DNA of 64,000 bases from JAGPUQ01 sp041594335. GTDB lineage: Bacteria > Pseudomonadota > Gammaproteobacteria > Pseudomonadales > Porticoccaceae. Both the position numbers and the translations under genes were made by a program. The notes below the pieces were generated by a model. It had not been told where the DNA came from, searched no databases, and worked only from the letters and a program-made list of their open reading frames with translations. Of the stretch, positions 9,039-17,456 are shown one piece after another. Location of the stretch: assembly GCA_041594335.1 (NCBI GenBank), contig JBFHML010000005.1, positions 4,086 through 68,085 on the forward strand, read 5' to 3'. The stretch's first letter is position 1, and the number at the start of each line of letters is the position of its first letter.

Positions 9039-9872
9039 TCAGACCGCAATGGGGGCTGAGATGCCCGGGTGCGGGTCGTAGCCCTCGAGCCGGAAATCCG
9101 AGTAGCGGAAAGCAAACAAATCGTCGATCTCCGGATTGAGATGCAGCCTCGGTAGCGGTCGGGGCTCGCGACGGAGCTGCAGGTCGGCCTGGTCGAGGTG
9201 ATTCAAGTAGAGGTGCGCATCGCCCAGGGTGTGAATGAATTCCCCCGGGGCGAGTCGGGTCACCTGGGCGATCATCAACGTGAGCAAGGCATAGCTGGCG
9301 ATGTTGAAAGGTACCCCCAAAAAGATGTCGGCGCTGCGCTGGTAGAGTTGGCAGGACAGCCGACCCTGCGCCACATAGAACTGGAACAACGCATGACAGG
9401 GCGCCAACGCCATGCGTCCTGCGGCGGCGTTGTCCTGGGGTGAGCGGCTTTCGTCGGGTAGGTCGGCGGGGTTCCAGGCCGAGACCAGCAGGCGGCGCGA
9501 ATCTGGGCGCGCTCGAAGCTGTGCGAGCAATTCGGTGAGTTGATCGATTTGGCCGCCGCGGCCGTCCGGCCAGGAGCGCCACTGAGCCCCGTAGACCGGG
9601 CCGAGATCACCCTCTGCCGTCGCCCACTCGTCCCAGATGCTGACACCGTTGCGCTGTAGGTAGCCGATATTGGTGTCGCCGGACAGAAACCACAACAGCT
9701 CGTGGATGATCGATTTCAGGTGCACTTTCTTGGTGGTGACCAGTGGAAAGCCGGCGCTGAGGTCGAAGCGCATCTGGTGGCCGAACACCGACAGCGTGCC
9801 CGTCCCCGTGCGGTCGTCTTTGCGAATCCCCAGGGTGCGCACGCGGCGCATCAGATCGAGGTATTGCTCCAT
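9039..9872 (-). CDS. thyA: Thymidylate synthase with a 13-residue insertion
   Basis: 277 residues; E. coli ThyA has 264. It methylates dUMP to dTMP with methylene-tetrahydrofolate. The active-site Cys is residue 159 in MALAPCHALFQFYV; RKDDRTGTGTLSVFGHQMRFDL, GPVYGAQWRSW and SADIFLGVPFNIASYALL are conserved. The extra length lies just before the active-site loop: after SAWNPADLPD come 13 residues (141-153, ESRSPQDNAAAGR) that E. coli lacks, then MALAPC. The reading frame is intact on both sides. It sits 15 bases after lgt and 7 before folA in a HAD-lgt-thyA-folA run. Confidence 0.96.
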   Translation of the reverse strand: MEQYLDLMRRVRTLGIRKDDRTGTGTLSVFGHQMRFDLSAGFPLVTTKKVHLKSIIHELLWFLSGDTNIGYLQRNGVSIWDEWATAEGDLGPVYGAQWRSWPDGRGGQIDQLTELLAQLRARPDSRRLLVSAWNPADLPDESRSPQDNAAAGRMALAPCHALFQFYVAQGRLSCQLYQRSADIFLGVPFNIASYALLTLMIAQVTRLAPGEFIHTLGDAHLYLNHLDQADLQLRREPRPLPRLHLNPEIDDLFAFRYSDFRLEGYDPHPGISAPIAV

Positions 9873-9887
9873 GGGTTTTCCAGAAGT

Positions 9888-10691
9888 TCAGGCGCCGTTA
9901 CGGACGCGTCGGTCACGGTAGAAGGCCCACGCCATGAGCGCAAGTCCTGTGGCAAACATCGGCAGGCTGAGTAGCTGGCCGCGGGTCAACCAACCGAAGA
10001 GGTCGAAGCCGATGTGACTGTCGGGTTCGCGTACGAACTCCACCAGGAACCGAAATAGCGCGTAGAGAGCGAGAAATAAGCCGCCGATCGCGCCGGTGGG
10101 ACGCGGGCGGCGCGAGTACCAAAAGAGGATGGCAAACAGCACCCCGCCCTCCAGCGCTGCTTGATAAAGCTGCGACGGGTGGCGGGCCATTCCTTCCGGG
10201 TCGCGGGGAAACACCACGGCCCAGGGCAGGTCCGCGGCTCGTCCCCAGAGCTCTTGGCCGATGAAATTGCCGATTCGCCCCAGGCCGAGCCCGATGGGCA
10301 CCAGGGGCACCGCGAAATCGGCGACCGCCAGAAAGGAGCGGTCGATCTTGCGCGCATACAGCCCCAGTGCGACCAGAACTCCGAGAAGACCGCCATGGAA
10401 GGCCATGCCGCCCTCCCAGAGGCGGAAGATCCACAGCGGGTCGGCCAGCCAGGTGTCCAGGTTGTAAAACAGGCCCGATCCCAAGCGGCCGCCAATCACG
10501 ACGCCCAGCGCGCTGTACACCACCAGGTCCTCGACTTGATGGCGGGCCACGGGTGCCCAGGGCTGGCGGGTGCGCCGTACCGCGAGCAGCCAGGCGGCGG
10601 CGAAGCCCAGCAAGTACATCAGTCCATACCAGTGGATCTTCAAGGGGCCCAGTTGCAGAGCCACCGGGTCCAGGGCGGGATAGCGCAACAT
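9888..10691 (-). CDS. lgt: Prolipoprotein diacylglyceryl transferase
   Basis: 267 residues, an inner-membrane protein with about seven hydrophobic segments. Lgt moves diacylglycerol from phosphatidylglycerol to the lipobox Cys of prolipoproteins. The signature GRIGNFIGQELWGR and the later RHPSQLYQAALEG are clear, as is IHWYGLMYLLGF near the N-terminus. lgt-thyA adjacency is widespread in Gammaproteobacteria. It begins 24 bases after the HAD phosphatase stop. Lipoproteins encoded in this window that would use it include LpoA and DolP. Confidence 0.96.
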   Translation of the reverse strand: MLRYPALDPVALQLGPLKIHWYGLMYLLGFAAAWLLAVRRTRQPWAPVARHQVEDLVVYSALGVVIGGRLGSGLFYNLDTWLADPLWIFRLWEGGMAFHGGLLGVLVALGLYARKIDRSFLAVADFAVPLVPIGLGLGRIGNFIGQELWGRAADLPWAVVFPRDPEGMARHPSQLYQAALEGGVLFAILFWYSRRPRPTGAIGGLFLALYALFRFLVEFVREPDSHIGFDLFGWLTRGQLLSLPMFATGLALMAWAFYRDRRVRNGA

Positions 10692-10715
10692 GGCAGCAGT
10701 CGGGCTCCTGGCGGG

Positions 10716-11372
10716 TCAGTCGCGGAGGCTGATCACCGGCCAGCCGCGTTCGTGGGCGATGGCCCGCAACGCCTGGTCCGGATCGACCGCCACGGGGTGG
10801 GCCACCGCTTCGAGCAGTGGTAAGTCGTTAATCGAGTCACTGTAGAAATGACTGCCGCCCAGGCTCAGGGCCTGCTCCGCAAGCCAGAGGCGCATGCGGT
10901 TGAGTTTGCCCGGGCCGAAACTGGGCTCGCCCGCGACTCGGCCAGTGTAGCGGCCGCCAACGATTTCGGGCTCGGTGGCGATGATGTCGGTGATGCCCAG
11001 GCGTCGACAGATGGGTTCGACGACGAACCGGTTGGTCGCGGTCACGACCACCAACCGGTGGCCGCGCTCCCGGTGACTGAGGAGAAGGCGCTCGGCGCTG
11101 GGCAGCCACATGGGTGTAATCACCTCGGCCATGAAGCGGTCGCGCAATGCTGTCAGCTCGGTAGGTTCGGTTGCCGCCAGAGGCGCCAGCGCGAAGCGCA
11201 AATAGGCGTGGATGTCGAGCTGTCCGCGTTGGTAGTCGGCGTAGAAACGCTGGTTAGCGGCCCGATAGACTTCGGGGTCGACCTTGCCTGCGCGCACCAA
11301 AAACTCTCCCCACGAATAGTCGCTGTCGCCGGCGATTAGGGTGTTGTCGAGGTCGAATAGAGCCAGTGGCAT
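10716..11372 (-). CDS. HAD-IB family phosphatase (SerB-like)
   Basis: 218 residues. HAD motif I is LFDLDNTLIAGDSDYSW at 5-21, motif II VVVTATNRF, and motif III/IV GSHFYSDSINDLPLLEAV, giving the three Asp positions and catalytic Thr of the superfamily. The DSDYSWGEFL segment matches the HAD-IB subfamily (TIGR01490 type) that includes SerB-like and phospholipid-derived phosphatases. Substrate not deducible. It is the first gene of the minus-strand run to lgt, thyA and folA, and diverges from the large membrane protein at 11527. The ribosome binding site is weak. Confidence 0.85.
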   Translation of the reverse strand: MPLALFDLDNTLIAGDSDYSWGEFLVRAGKVDPEVYRAANQRFYADYQRGQLDIHAYLRFALAPLAATEPTELTALRDRFMAEVITPMWLPSAERLLLSHRERGHRLVVVTATNRFVVEPICRRLGITDIIATEPEIVGGRYTGRVAGEPSFGPGKLNRMRLWLAEQALSLGGSHFYSDSINDLPLLEAVAHPVAVDPDQALRAIAHERGWPVISLRD

Positions 11373-11486
11373 GGTGGAAGGTCAGCGGTGGCCGACTGCA
11401 TTTCCGCGCGGGCGGGCAGCTTAGACGGATTCCGGGCGCGGCTCAATTCCCAAGCCCACGGCGGACCGCGCTGGCGACCTGCGACC

Positions 11487-11495
11487 TGCTACATT
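11487..11495 (+). promoter_or_regulatory. Extended -10 promoter for the 1329-residue protein
   Basis: TG at 11487-11488 and TACATT at 11490-11495, 32 bases before the ATG at 11527. Confidence 0.4.
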
Positions 11496-11526
11496 GGGCG
11501 GGGTTTGCACAGGGAATGGCTCGACG

Positions 11527-14500
11527 ATGAGATCTGCCGTCCAGTTGCCGTTAGTCCGGCTGTTGGCCGTTTTGCTGGGGATCTATGCCCCGATACCGGC
11601 CGCTGCCCCCATACCCGAGGTGCTCCAGCCCTGGATCGACTGGACACTGCGGGATCATCCCGAACATCGATGTCACCGATTGGCCGACGATCGCGAGACC
11701 CGCCAGTGTCTCTGGCCTGGAGTATTGCATCTCGAACTGACGGGAGACGGCGCGCGCTTCCAACAAACGTGGCGTAGCCAGGCCGATGGCCAATGGCTGG
11801 TGCTGCCCGGCGGGCGCGATCATTGGCCGCGACAGGTGATGCTCGACGGCCAGCCGGCTGTGGTGATCGAGCGCGATGGGCAACCGGGCATCTGGCTTCC
11901 CCGCGGCGATCACGAGGTGCGCGGACAGTGGCGGTGGGAGCAGCCGCCGGCCTCGCTGGCGCTGTCGCCCTTAGCGGCGCTGGTCGATCTCCGCCGCGGG
12001 GATCAGGTGCTACCGGTAGTGCTGGATGCGGAGAACCGGCTCTGGCTACGATCCCCCGAGGTGTCGGCGCCCGCTGCCGACAGTCTGCAGATCGAAGTTT
12101 TTCGGCGCATCGAAGACGGTGTGCCGGTGCGGCTGTCGACCGAGTTACTGCTCACCGTCAGTGGCGCGCCCCGGGAGATCTGGATAGGCCGCGTCCTGCC
12201 CGAGGGGGCAGTGCCGGTGGATCTCGACTCGCCGCTGCCGGCGCGGATCCAGGAGGACGGCGGGTTGCGGGTCCAATTACGCGCCGGTCGCTGGCGCCTG
12301 GCGCTCGAGAGCCGCTATCTCGGCCAGCCCGAGCGGTTTGCGATGGCCGCCGAATCCCCGCATTGGCCGCAGCAGGAAATCTGGGGGTTCCAGGCGGCGC
12401 CAGCGTTGCGGGGCCTGCGGTTACGAGGGGCTCCGGCAGTCGATCCGGCACGTCTCGATCTCCCCCCGGCGTTGACCGACCTGCCGGTTTACTTGGTCAC
12501 CCCGGACAATCCCCTGCTGGCGGAGGTGGAATACCGCGGCGATATCGCGTCCGCCGCCGACCGCTTGCAGCTGCAGCGCAGCCTTTGGCTCGATTTCGAC
12601 GGCCGAGGTGCCACTGTGCATGACCGGATCACCGGCGAGCTGACGCGTAGTGACCGCCTGCAGGCGCGTCCAGTGCTCGCCTTGGGGCGGGTTGCGGTCA
12701 ATGGCGAGCCCCAAGTGGTCACACGTTTGCCCGGTAGCACGGGTGCGGGGGTCGAGCTGCGTGCCCGGGATCTCCAGGTCGAGGCGGTCAGTCGCCTAGA
12801 TGCTATTGCCGGTCCCGCCGACCTCGGTTGGGAGCGCGACTTTGCCCACGTCGGGCTGGAGCTCTATCTGCCTCCGGGGTGGCGGCTTTGGCACGCGGAG
12901 GGTCCGGATCAGGTGCAGGGTGCCTGGCTCGCGCAATGGGATCTCTGGGCCCTTTTTCTGTGTTTGCTCATCACGGTGGTCAGTGCGCGGTTGTTGGGTT
13001 GGCCCTGGGGTTTGGTCGCGGCGCTGGCGTTAGCCCTCAGTTTTCATGAGCCCGGCGCGCCCGTGGCCGGGTGGCTTGTGGTGGCGGTGATGGTTCCTTT
13101 GTGCGGTGCGCTGCCAGCGGGCCGCTTGCGCGCCGTAGGGCGGCTTTCGGCGGCGGCCGCGCTACTCTTGCTGGCTTTGGCGATCCTCGGGTTTGCCGTC
13201 CAACAGCTGCGTCTGGCGATCTATCCGCAACTCGAGGCGCGGGAGTCCGTGGCCGCCGACCCTTCGGTATCGTTGATGGAAACCGGGCCTTCGGCAGCAC
13301 AAGAGGGGGCGATACCGCTTGGGGATCGTAGCGCGACCAAATCCATCCAGGTCGCCCCACCGCGTTATCGGCCGGACGAGAATGCCCAGACGGGGCCTGG
13401 ACAGCCGAGCTGGGGTTGGCATCGACTTGAGCTGGGCTGGCAGGGCCCCGTGCGGGCCGATGAGCAGCTCCAGCTTTGGTTGTCTCCGCCCTGGCTGGGG
13501 CGCAGTGCGCGGGTGACGGCAGTGGTGCTGGTGACCTTGCTGTGGGTTGGCTGGGCGAGACGATGGTGGCGGACAGGGGCTCCTGGTGGCCGCAGTGGCG
13601 CCGCTGTGTCCTTGCTGCTGCCCTGGCTGTTGACGATTGGGACGGCTCCACCGGCTGGGGCTGCATTTCCGCCACCGACCTTGCTGGAGGAGTTACGCGA
13701 CGAACTGTTGCGGCCGCCGGTCTGCCAATCCCATTGCCAGGGTTTACTCGAGGCTCACCTCGACCTGACTGCGGATGGACAGTTCACCTTGCGTCTGCGC
13801 AGTGCGGCGGCGGCCGCGCTGGCGTTAGAGTTGCCTGAGCCCGAGGGTTGGCAACCGCTGCGGCTGTTTCGCGACGGCGCGCCACACCCGGTGGCGCGCG
13901 TCGGGGCCGCCTCCTGGACGGTGCAGCCGCCGGGTGTGGAAAATCTGGAGCTACACGGCGCCGTTATCGGTAATCGCGCGGCGTTCCGGTTCCCGTTGAC
14001 GCCGCAAGCGCTCGCGGTCAGTGCGCCCGGCTGGCGTACGCAAGGCCTGGAGGGCGGCCGCTTGCGCGGGGATACCCTGATACTCGAGCGCGAAGTTGCC
14101 ACCGGCACCGACCAGTGGCGATCCGAACCCGCCCCGGCTTTCGTTCGCGTCGAGCGCCATCTGGCGCTCGATCTAGACTGGCAGCTGACTACAACCGTGA
14201 CCCGCATCGCCCCGTCGACCGGCGCGATCAACCTCGAGGTCCCCCTGTTGTCGGGAGAGGCGGTGATCGGCGACTACCCCCGCACGGCGGCGGGCGCCAT
14301 GGCGGTGACCCTGGATGCGACGCAAAGCCAGTTCCGTTGGCGTTCGTTGTTACCGCCCACGGCACGCCTGCGGCTGGTGGCGCCCGAGACGTCGCATTGG
14401 GTTGAGGTATGGCGGGTGCAGCCTTCGCCGCGGTGGCATATGGTCGCGTCCGGCCCGCCCGCGCTGGCCGCGCAGCAGGCCGAGTGGCGTGCGTGGCGTC

Positions 14501-15516
14501 CCTGGCCCGGTGAATCCTTAATGTTGGCATTCCAGCGACCACTGCCGGCACCTGGCGCCACCGTGACTGTGGAGAACGTCGATCTCGAACAACGCGTCGG
14601 CGCGCGTGGCGCCGAGGTACAGGTGACGTTGGTATTGCGTAGCAGCGTGGGCGGTGACTATCGGTTGGTGCTCCCGGTGCCGGGCGTGCTACAGCGTGTT
14701 GAGATTGACGGCAGGTCGCAGTCAGTCCCGGAGCGGGATGGCGCGGTGGTGCTGCCGCTGCGGCCGGGGCTTCAGCGCGCGCAGCTGACCTGGCAGCTGG
14801 AGGAGGGTGTGGCGAATTGGACCACCACACTGCCGCTGGTGCTGCCGACTCCGGCCACTAACCTCCATTTGACCCTGCAGTTGCCCAGGGATCGTTGGCC
14901 AGTGTGGCTGCGCGGGCCGGACATCGGCCCAGCCATGCTCTACTGGGGTGTACTGGCGGTGGTCGTGGCGGTAGCGCTGGTACTCGGTTTGGCGGTGCGC
15001 AGGCTCGGTCTGTCGATACCGCTGGCCGCTTGGCAATGGTTGCTCCTCGGCGTTGGTATGAGCACGGTGAACAGTGCGGGGAGTCTCGCGGTGATCGCTT
15101 GGTTTTTTGCGCTGGAGGCGCGGCGTCGCTGGATACCGCCGTCCCGGGCGTTTGTCTACAACGCCGCGCAGTTGGGACTGATTGCCTTGACCCTGATCGC
15201 CGTCGCCACATTGATCTACACCATTCCGCGCAGTCTGCTCGCTGCGCCCGACATGCAGGTGGTCGGCAATGGTTCCGGTGGTCTGCTCTACCGGTGGTAT
15301 CAGGACCGCAGTGACGGCGCCCTGCCGCAAGGCGCCGTTTTCAGTTTGCCCTTGTGGGTTTACCGGTTGGCCATGCTGGCCTGGTCGTTATGGCTGGTGT
15401 TCGCCCTGGTGCGCTGGGCACGCTGGGGTTGGGAAAGCCTCGGTACCGGCGGCCTATGGCGCCCGCGGACATCGCCCGCCAAATCCGTTACCGCAGCGGC
15501 CGAGGTGCGGGAGTGA
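11527..15516 (+). CDS. Large exported/inner-membrane protein of unknown function
   Basis: 1329 residues from the ATG at 11527, which starts a signal peptide (MRSAVQLPLVRLLAVLLG, then APIPAAA). I do not recognise a named family. The layout is two-fold: a beta-rich, periplasm-like region to about 470; a cluster of hydrophobic segments at about 471-565; a polar stretch and more hydrophobic segments to about 710; a second beta-rich region about 715-1130, opening with LLEELRDELLRPPVCQSHCQG (two cysteines); then about five membrane segments from 1137 to near the C-terminus. The second half looks like an extracytoplasmic carbohydrate- or protein-binding module, but this is inference. Codon use and GC match the neighbours. 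It may be transcribed alone: 88 bases and another promoter separate it from the SDR gene. Confidence 0.8.
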   Translation: MRSAVQLPLVRLLAVLLGIYAPIPAAAPIPEVLQPWIDWTLRDHPEHRCHRLADDRETRQCLWPGVLHLELTGDGARFQQTWRSQADGQWLVLPGGRDHWPRQVMLDGQPAVVIERDGQPGIWLPRGDHEVRGQWRWEQPPASLALSPLAALVDLRRGDQVLPVVLDAENRLWLRSPEVSAPAADSLQIEVFRRIEDGVPVRLSTELLLTVSGAPREIWIGRVLPEGAVPVDLDSPLPARIQEDGGLRVQLRAGRWRLALESRYLGQPERFAMAAESPHWPQQEIWGFQAAPALRGLRLRGAPAVDPARLDLPPALTDLPVYLVTPDNPLLAEVEYRGDIASAADRLQLQRSLWLDFDGRGATVHDRITGELTRSDRLQARPVLALGRVAVNGEPQVVTRLPGSTGAGVELRARDLQVEAVSRLDAIAGPADLGWERDFAHVGLELYLPPGWRLWHAEGPDQVQGAWLAQWDLWALFLCLLITVVSARLLGWPWGLVAALALALSFHEPGAPVAGWLVVAVMVPLCGALPAGRLRAVGRLSAAAALLLLALAILGFAVQQLRLAIYPQLEARESVAADPSVSLMETGPSAAQEGAIPLGDRSATKSIQVAPPRYRPDENAQTGPGQPSWGWHRLELGWQGPVRADEQLQLWLSPPWLGRSARVTAVVLVTLLWVGWARRWWRTGAPGGRSGAAVSLLLPWLLTIGTAPPAGAAFPPPTLLEELRDELLRPPVCQSHCQGLLEAHLDLTADGQFTLRLRSAAAAALALELPEPEGWQPLRLFRDGAPHPVARVGAASWTVQPPGVENLELHGAVIGNRAAFRFPLTPQALAVSAPGWRTQGLEGGRLRGDTLILEREVATGTDQWRSEPAPAFVRVERHLALDLDWQLTTTVTRIAPSTGAINLEVPLLSGEAVIGDYPRTAAGAMAVTLDATQSQFRWRSLLPPTARLRLVAPETSHWVEVWRVQPSPRWHMVASGPPALAAQQAEWRAWRPWPGESLMLAFQRPLPAPGATVTVENVDLEQRVGARGAEVQVTLVLRSSVGGDYRLVLPVPGVLQRVEIDGRSQSVPERDGAVVLPLRPGLQRAQLTWQLEEGVANWTTTLPLVLPTPATNLHLTLQLPRDRWPVWLRGPDIGPAMLYWGVLAVVVAVALVLGLAVRRLGLSIPLAAWQWLLLGVGMSTVNSAGSLAVIAWFFALEARRRWIPPSRAFVYNAAQLGLIALTLIAVATLIYTIPRSLLAAPDMQVVGNGSGGLLYRWYQDRSDGALPQGAVFSLPLWVYRLAMLAWSLWLVFALVRWARWGWESLGTGGLWRPRTSPAKSVTAAAEVRE

Positions 15517-15553
15517 CCTGGTCGGTGGCGGCCCCCTCGTTATGTAAATCGAC

Positions 15554-15562
15554 TGCTAGAAT
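15554..15562 (+). promoter_or_regulatory. Extended -10 promoter for the SDR gene
   Basis: TG at 15554-15555 and TAGAAT at 15557-15562, about 43 bases before the ATG. A strong GAGGAG ribosome binding site follows just upstream of 15605. Confidence 0.5.
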
Positions 15563-15604
15563 CCACGGCCGATTTCATCATGTGACAACACGAGGAGCAA
15601 TCTT

Positions 15605-16540
15605 ATGGGCAGTCTGCTTGCTGACAAAGTCGCCATAGTGACTGGCGCCGGCCGGGGCCTGGGCCGTGCGCATGCCCTGGCACTGGCCGCCGAAGGCGCC
15701 AAGGTGGTGGTCAACGATCTGGGGGGCGCCGTGACGGGGGAGGGTGGGGATCTCAGTCCTGCGCAAGCGGTAGTCGAGGAGATCCGTGCCGCAGGCGGCG
15801 AGGCAGTCGCCAATGGCGGCAATGTCACCAGCACGGCGGATGGTCGCGCCATGGTGGAGCAGGCGATCGATTCTTTTGGTCGTCTCGATATCTTGGTCAA
15901 CAACGCGGGCAATATTCGTAACCAGCTGTTCGTCAAGATGAGCGAAGAAGAGTGGGACAGCGTCATTGCCGTTCACCTGCGCGCGCTGTACACAGTGACC
16001 AAACCGGCCGCCGAATGGTTTGTCAAGCAACGCTCCGGTCGCATCGTCAACACGGCGTCCGAAGCGGGCTTGGGGGGGTATGCCGCAGCCAACTACGCTG
16101 CCGCCAAGGAGGGCATCGTGGGGTTCAGTCGTACCCTGGCGCTGGAGCTCGGGCCTTTTGGGGTGACCTGCAATGCCATTCGTCCGCGTGCCGGCACGCG
16201 CATGGCCGGCGCGGTCGATATGCAAAAGGCCCTGGATCTGGCGCGCCAGGGGAAACTGCCACTGCCGGAATTCATGTTCGAGATCGAGGGCATGGACGAG
16301 GGCTCGGAGACTTTCTCGCCGGACTTGGTCGCGCCTTTGGTGGTGTTCCTGTGCTCGGATGCGGCTGCCCATGTCAACGGTCGCGATTTTATCGTGGGCG
16401 GTGGTGAGATCAGCCTCGTTTCCCTGCCCGAAAAAGCGCGTACTGTGTTCACCCAAGCGCGCTGGGAACAAGGAGAGCTCCAGAAGTTGCTGCCTCGAAC
16501 CCTGGTGCGCGGATTGCGTAACCCCGCCGCTGCGCAGTGA
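15605..16540 (+). CDS. Short-chain dehydrogenase/reductase, 17-beta-HSD4 / hydroxyacyl-CoA type
   Basis: 311 residues. Cofactor motif TGAGRGLGRAHALALAAEGAK at 14-34, VVVNDLGG, NNAGNIRN, catalytic Ser in NTASEAG and YAAAKEG with the catalytic Tyr/Lys. The VVVNDLGGAVTGEGGDLSPAQAVVEEIRAAGG stretch is characteristic of the SDRs related to peroxisomal multifunctional enzyme (HSD17B4), suggesting a 3-hydroxyacyl-CoA or steroid-like substrate. The C-terminal 60 residues after GGGEISLVSLP extend past the minimal SDR. A perfect 10-bp hairpin follows the stop, so it is probably monocistronic. Substrate uncertain. Confidence 0.85.
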   Translation: MGSLLADKVAIVTGAGRGLGRAHALALAAEGAKVVVNDLGGAVTGEGGDLSPAQAVVEEIRAAGGEAVANGGNVTSTADGRAMVEQAIDSFGRLDILVNNAGNIRNQLFVKMSEEEWDSVIAVHLRALYTVTKPAAEWFVKQRSGRIVNTASEAGLGGYAAANYAAAKEGIVGFSRTLALELGPFGVTCNAIRPRAGTRMAGAVDMQKALDLARQGKLPLPEFMFEIEGMDEGSETFSPDLVAPLVVFLCSDAAAHVNGRDFIVGGGEISLVSLPEKARTVFTQARWEQGELQKLLPRTLVRGLRNPAAAQ

Positions 16541-16548
16541 AGCCGGTC

Positions 16549-16578
16549 CGCGGACGCCGCCCTGCGCTGGCGTCCGCG
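16549..16578 (+). terminator. Strong stem-loop after the SDR gene
   Basis: CGCGGACGCC (16549-16558) pairs perfectly with GGCGTCCGCG (16569-16578) over a 10-base loop, 8 bases after the stop. There is no T run, so it may be a non-canonical terminator or an RNA 3' end stabiliser. Confidence 0.45.
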
Positions 16579-16631
16579 ACTGCTGGCGGCCTGGGGTACA
16601 CTCTGGGGCGCTCGCCCAACCCAGGTCGCCC

Positions 16632-17456
16632 ATGGATGCCATCGCCGTTTCCCTCGCGCTGTATCTTGGCATCGGTGCCGTCGCCGGATTGGTGGCGGGT
16701 TTGTTTGGACTAGGCGGTGGCGCCGTGGTGGTCCCGGTGCTCATTTTCGCATTCCATTGGCAAGGTGTTTCGCCGGAGGTGCTGACCCACATGGCGATTG
16801 GCACTTCGCTGGCCACCATCGTGGTGACGGCGTCGAGTGCGATTCGCACCCACCATCTGCGCGGCGCGATTCGTTGGTCCCTGGTGGGTCAGTTGGTTCC
16901 GGGGGTGTTGATCGGTACCGTGCTGGGTGGCCTTGTGGCGGCGCGATCTGGCGGTGGGTTGTTACAGTTCTGTTTTGGCGCCTTTCTGGTTCTAGTGGCT
17001 TTTCAGATGGCATTCGGCGTTCGAGTGCGGCCGCGACCCGAGTCTGGGACTGGGCGTGTCGCCCAGTCGGTCGCTGGCGGCGCAATTGGTTTTGCGTCGG
17101 GTATTTTCGGCATCGGCGGGGGTTCCCTCACCGTACCCTGGCTGCTGCGCTGTGGTCAGCTGACGGTCAATGCCGTGGCCAGTTCCGCGGCGCTGGGTCT
17201 GCCCATTGCGGTCAGCGGTGCCCTGACGTACGCATTGACGGCCGGCGGCGCGGAGCTGCCGCCCTGGAGCCTGGGCTACGTGTATCTCCCCGCCCTGCTC
17301 GGTATCGTACTCACCAGCACACCGTGCGCCCGCTGGGGCGCTCAACTCGCCCACCGCCTGCCCGATCAGGTGTTGCGCCGCGCCTTTGCGCTGGTCTCGC
17401 TGGCGATTGGCGCACAGTTCATGATGCGCAATGTTTCGGCGTTGGGTGGGTCATGA
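16632..17456 (+). CDS. TSUP (TauE/SafE) family permease
   Basis: 274 residues from the ATG at 16632, with about eight hydrophobic segments. Two related halves each carry a glycine-rich motif: GLVAGLFGLGGGAVVVPVL near the start and GFASGIFGIGGGSLTVPWLL in the middle, the hallmark of the 4-toluene sulfonate uptake / TauE-SafE family of sulfite, sulfoacetate and related anion exporters. Substrate not deducible. Its TGA overlaps the birA ATG (ATGA), so they are probably co-transcribed; a TACACT at 16597-16602 could be its -10. Confidence 0.88.
   Translation: MDAIAVSLALYLGIGAVAGLVAGLFGLGGGAVVVPVLIFAFHWQGVSPEVLTHMAIGTSLATIVVTASSAIRTHHLRGAIRWSLVGQLVPGVLIGTVLGGLVAARSGGGLLQFCFGAFLVLVAFQMAFGVRVRPRPESGTGRVAQSVAGGAIGFASGIFGIGGGSLTVPWLLRCGQLTVNAVASSAALGLPIAVSGALTYALTAGGAELPPWSLGYVYLPALLGIVLTSTPCARWGAQLAHRLPDQVLRRAFALVSLAIGAQFMMRNVSALGGS

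Noticed and set aside
15672..15690. TGGCAC inside the SDR gene as a second sigma-54 site
   Set aside because: No TTGC at the needed spacing and it lies in conserved coding sequence.
15578..16849. 423-codon minus-strand frame over the SDR and TSUP genes
   Set aside because: Both plus-strand genes have clear family motifs; this is their shadow.
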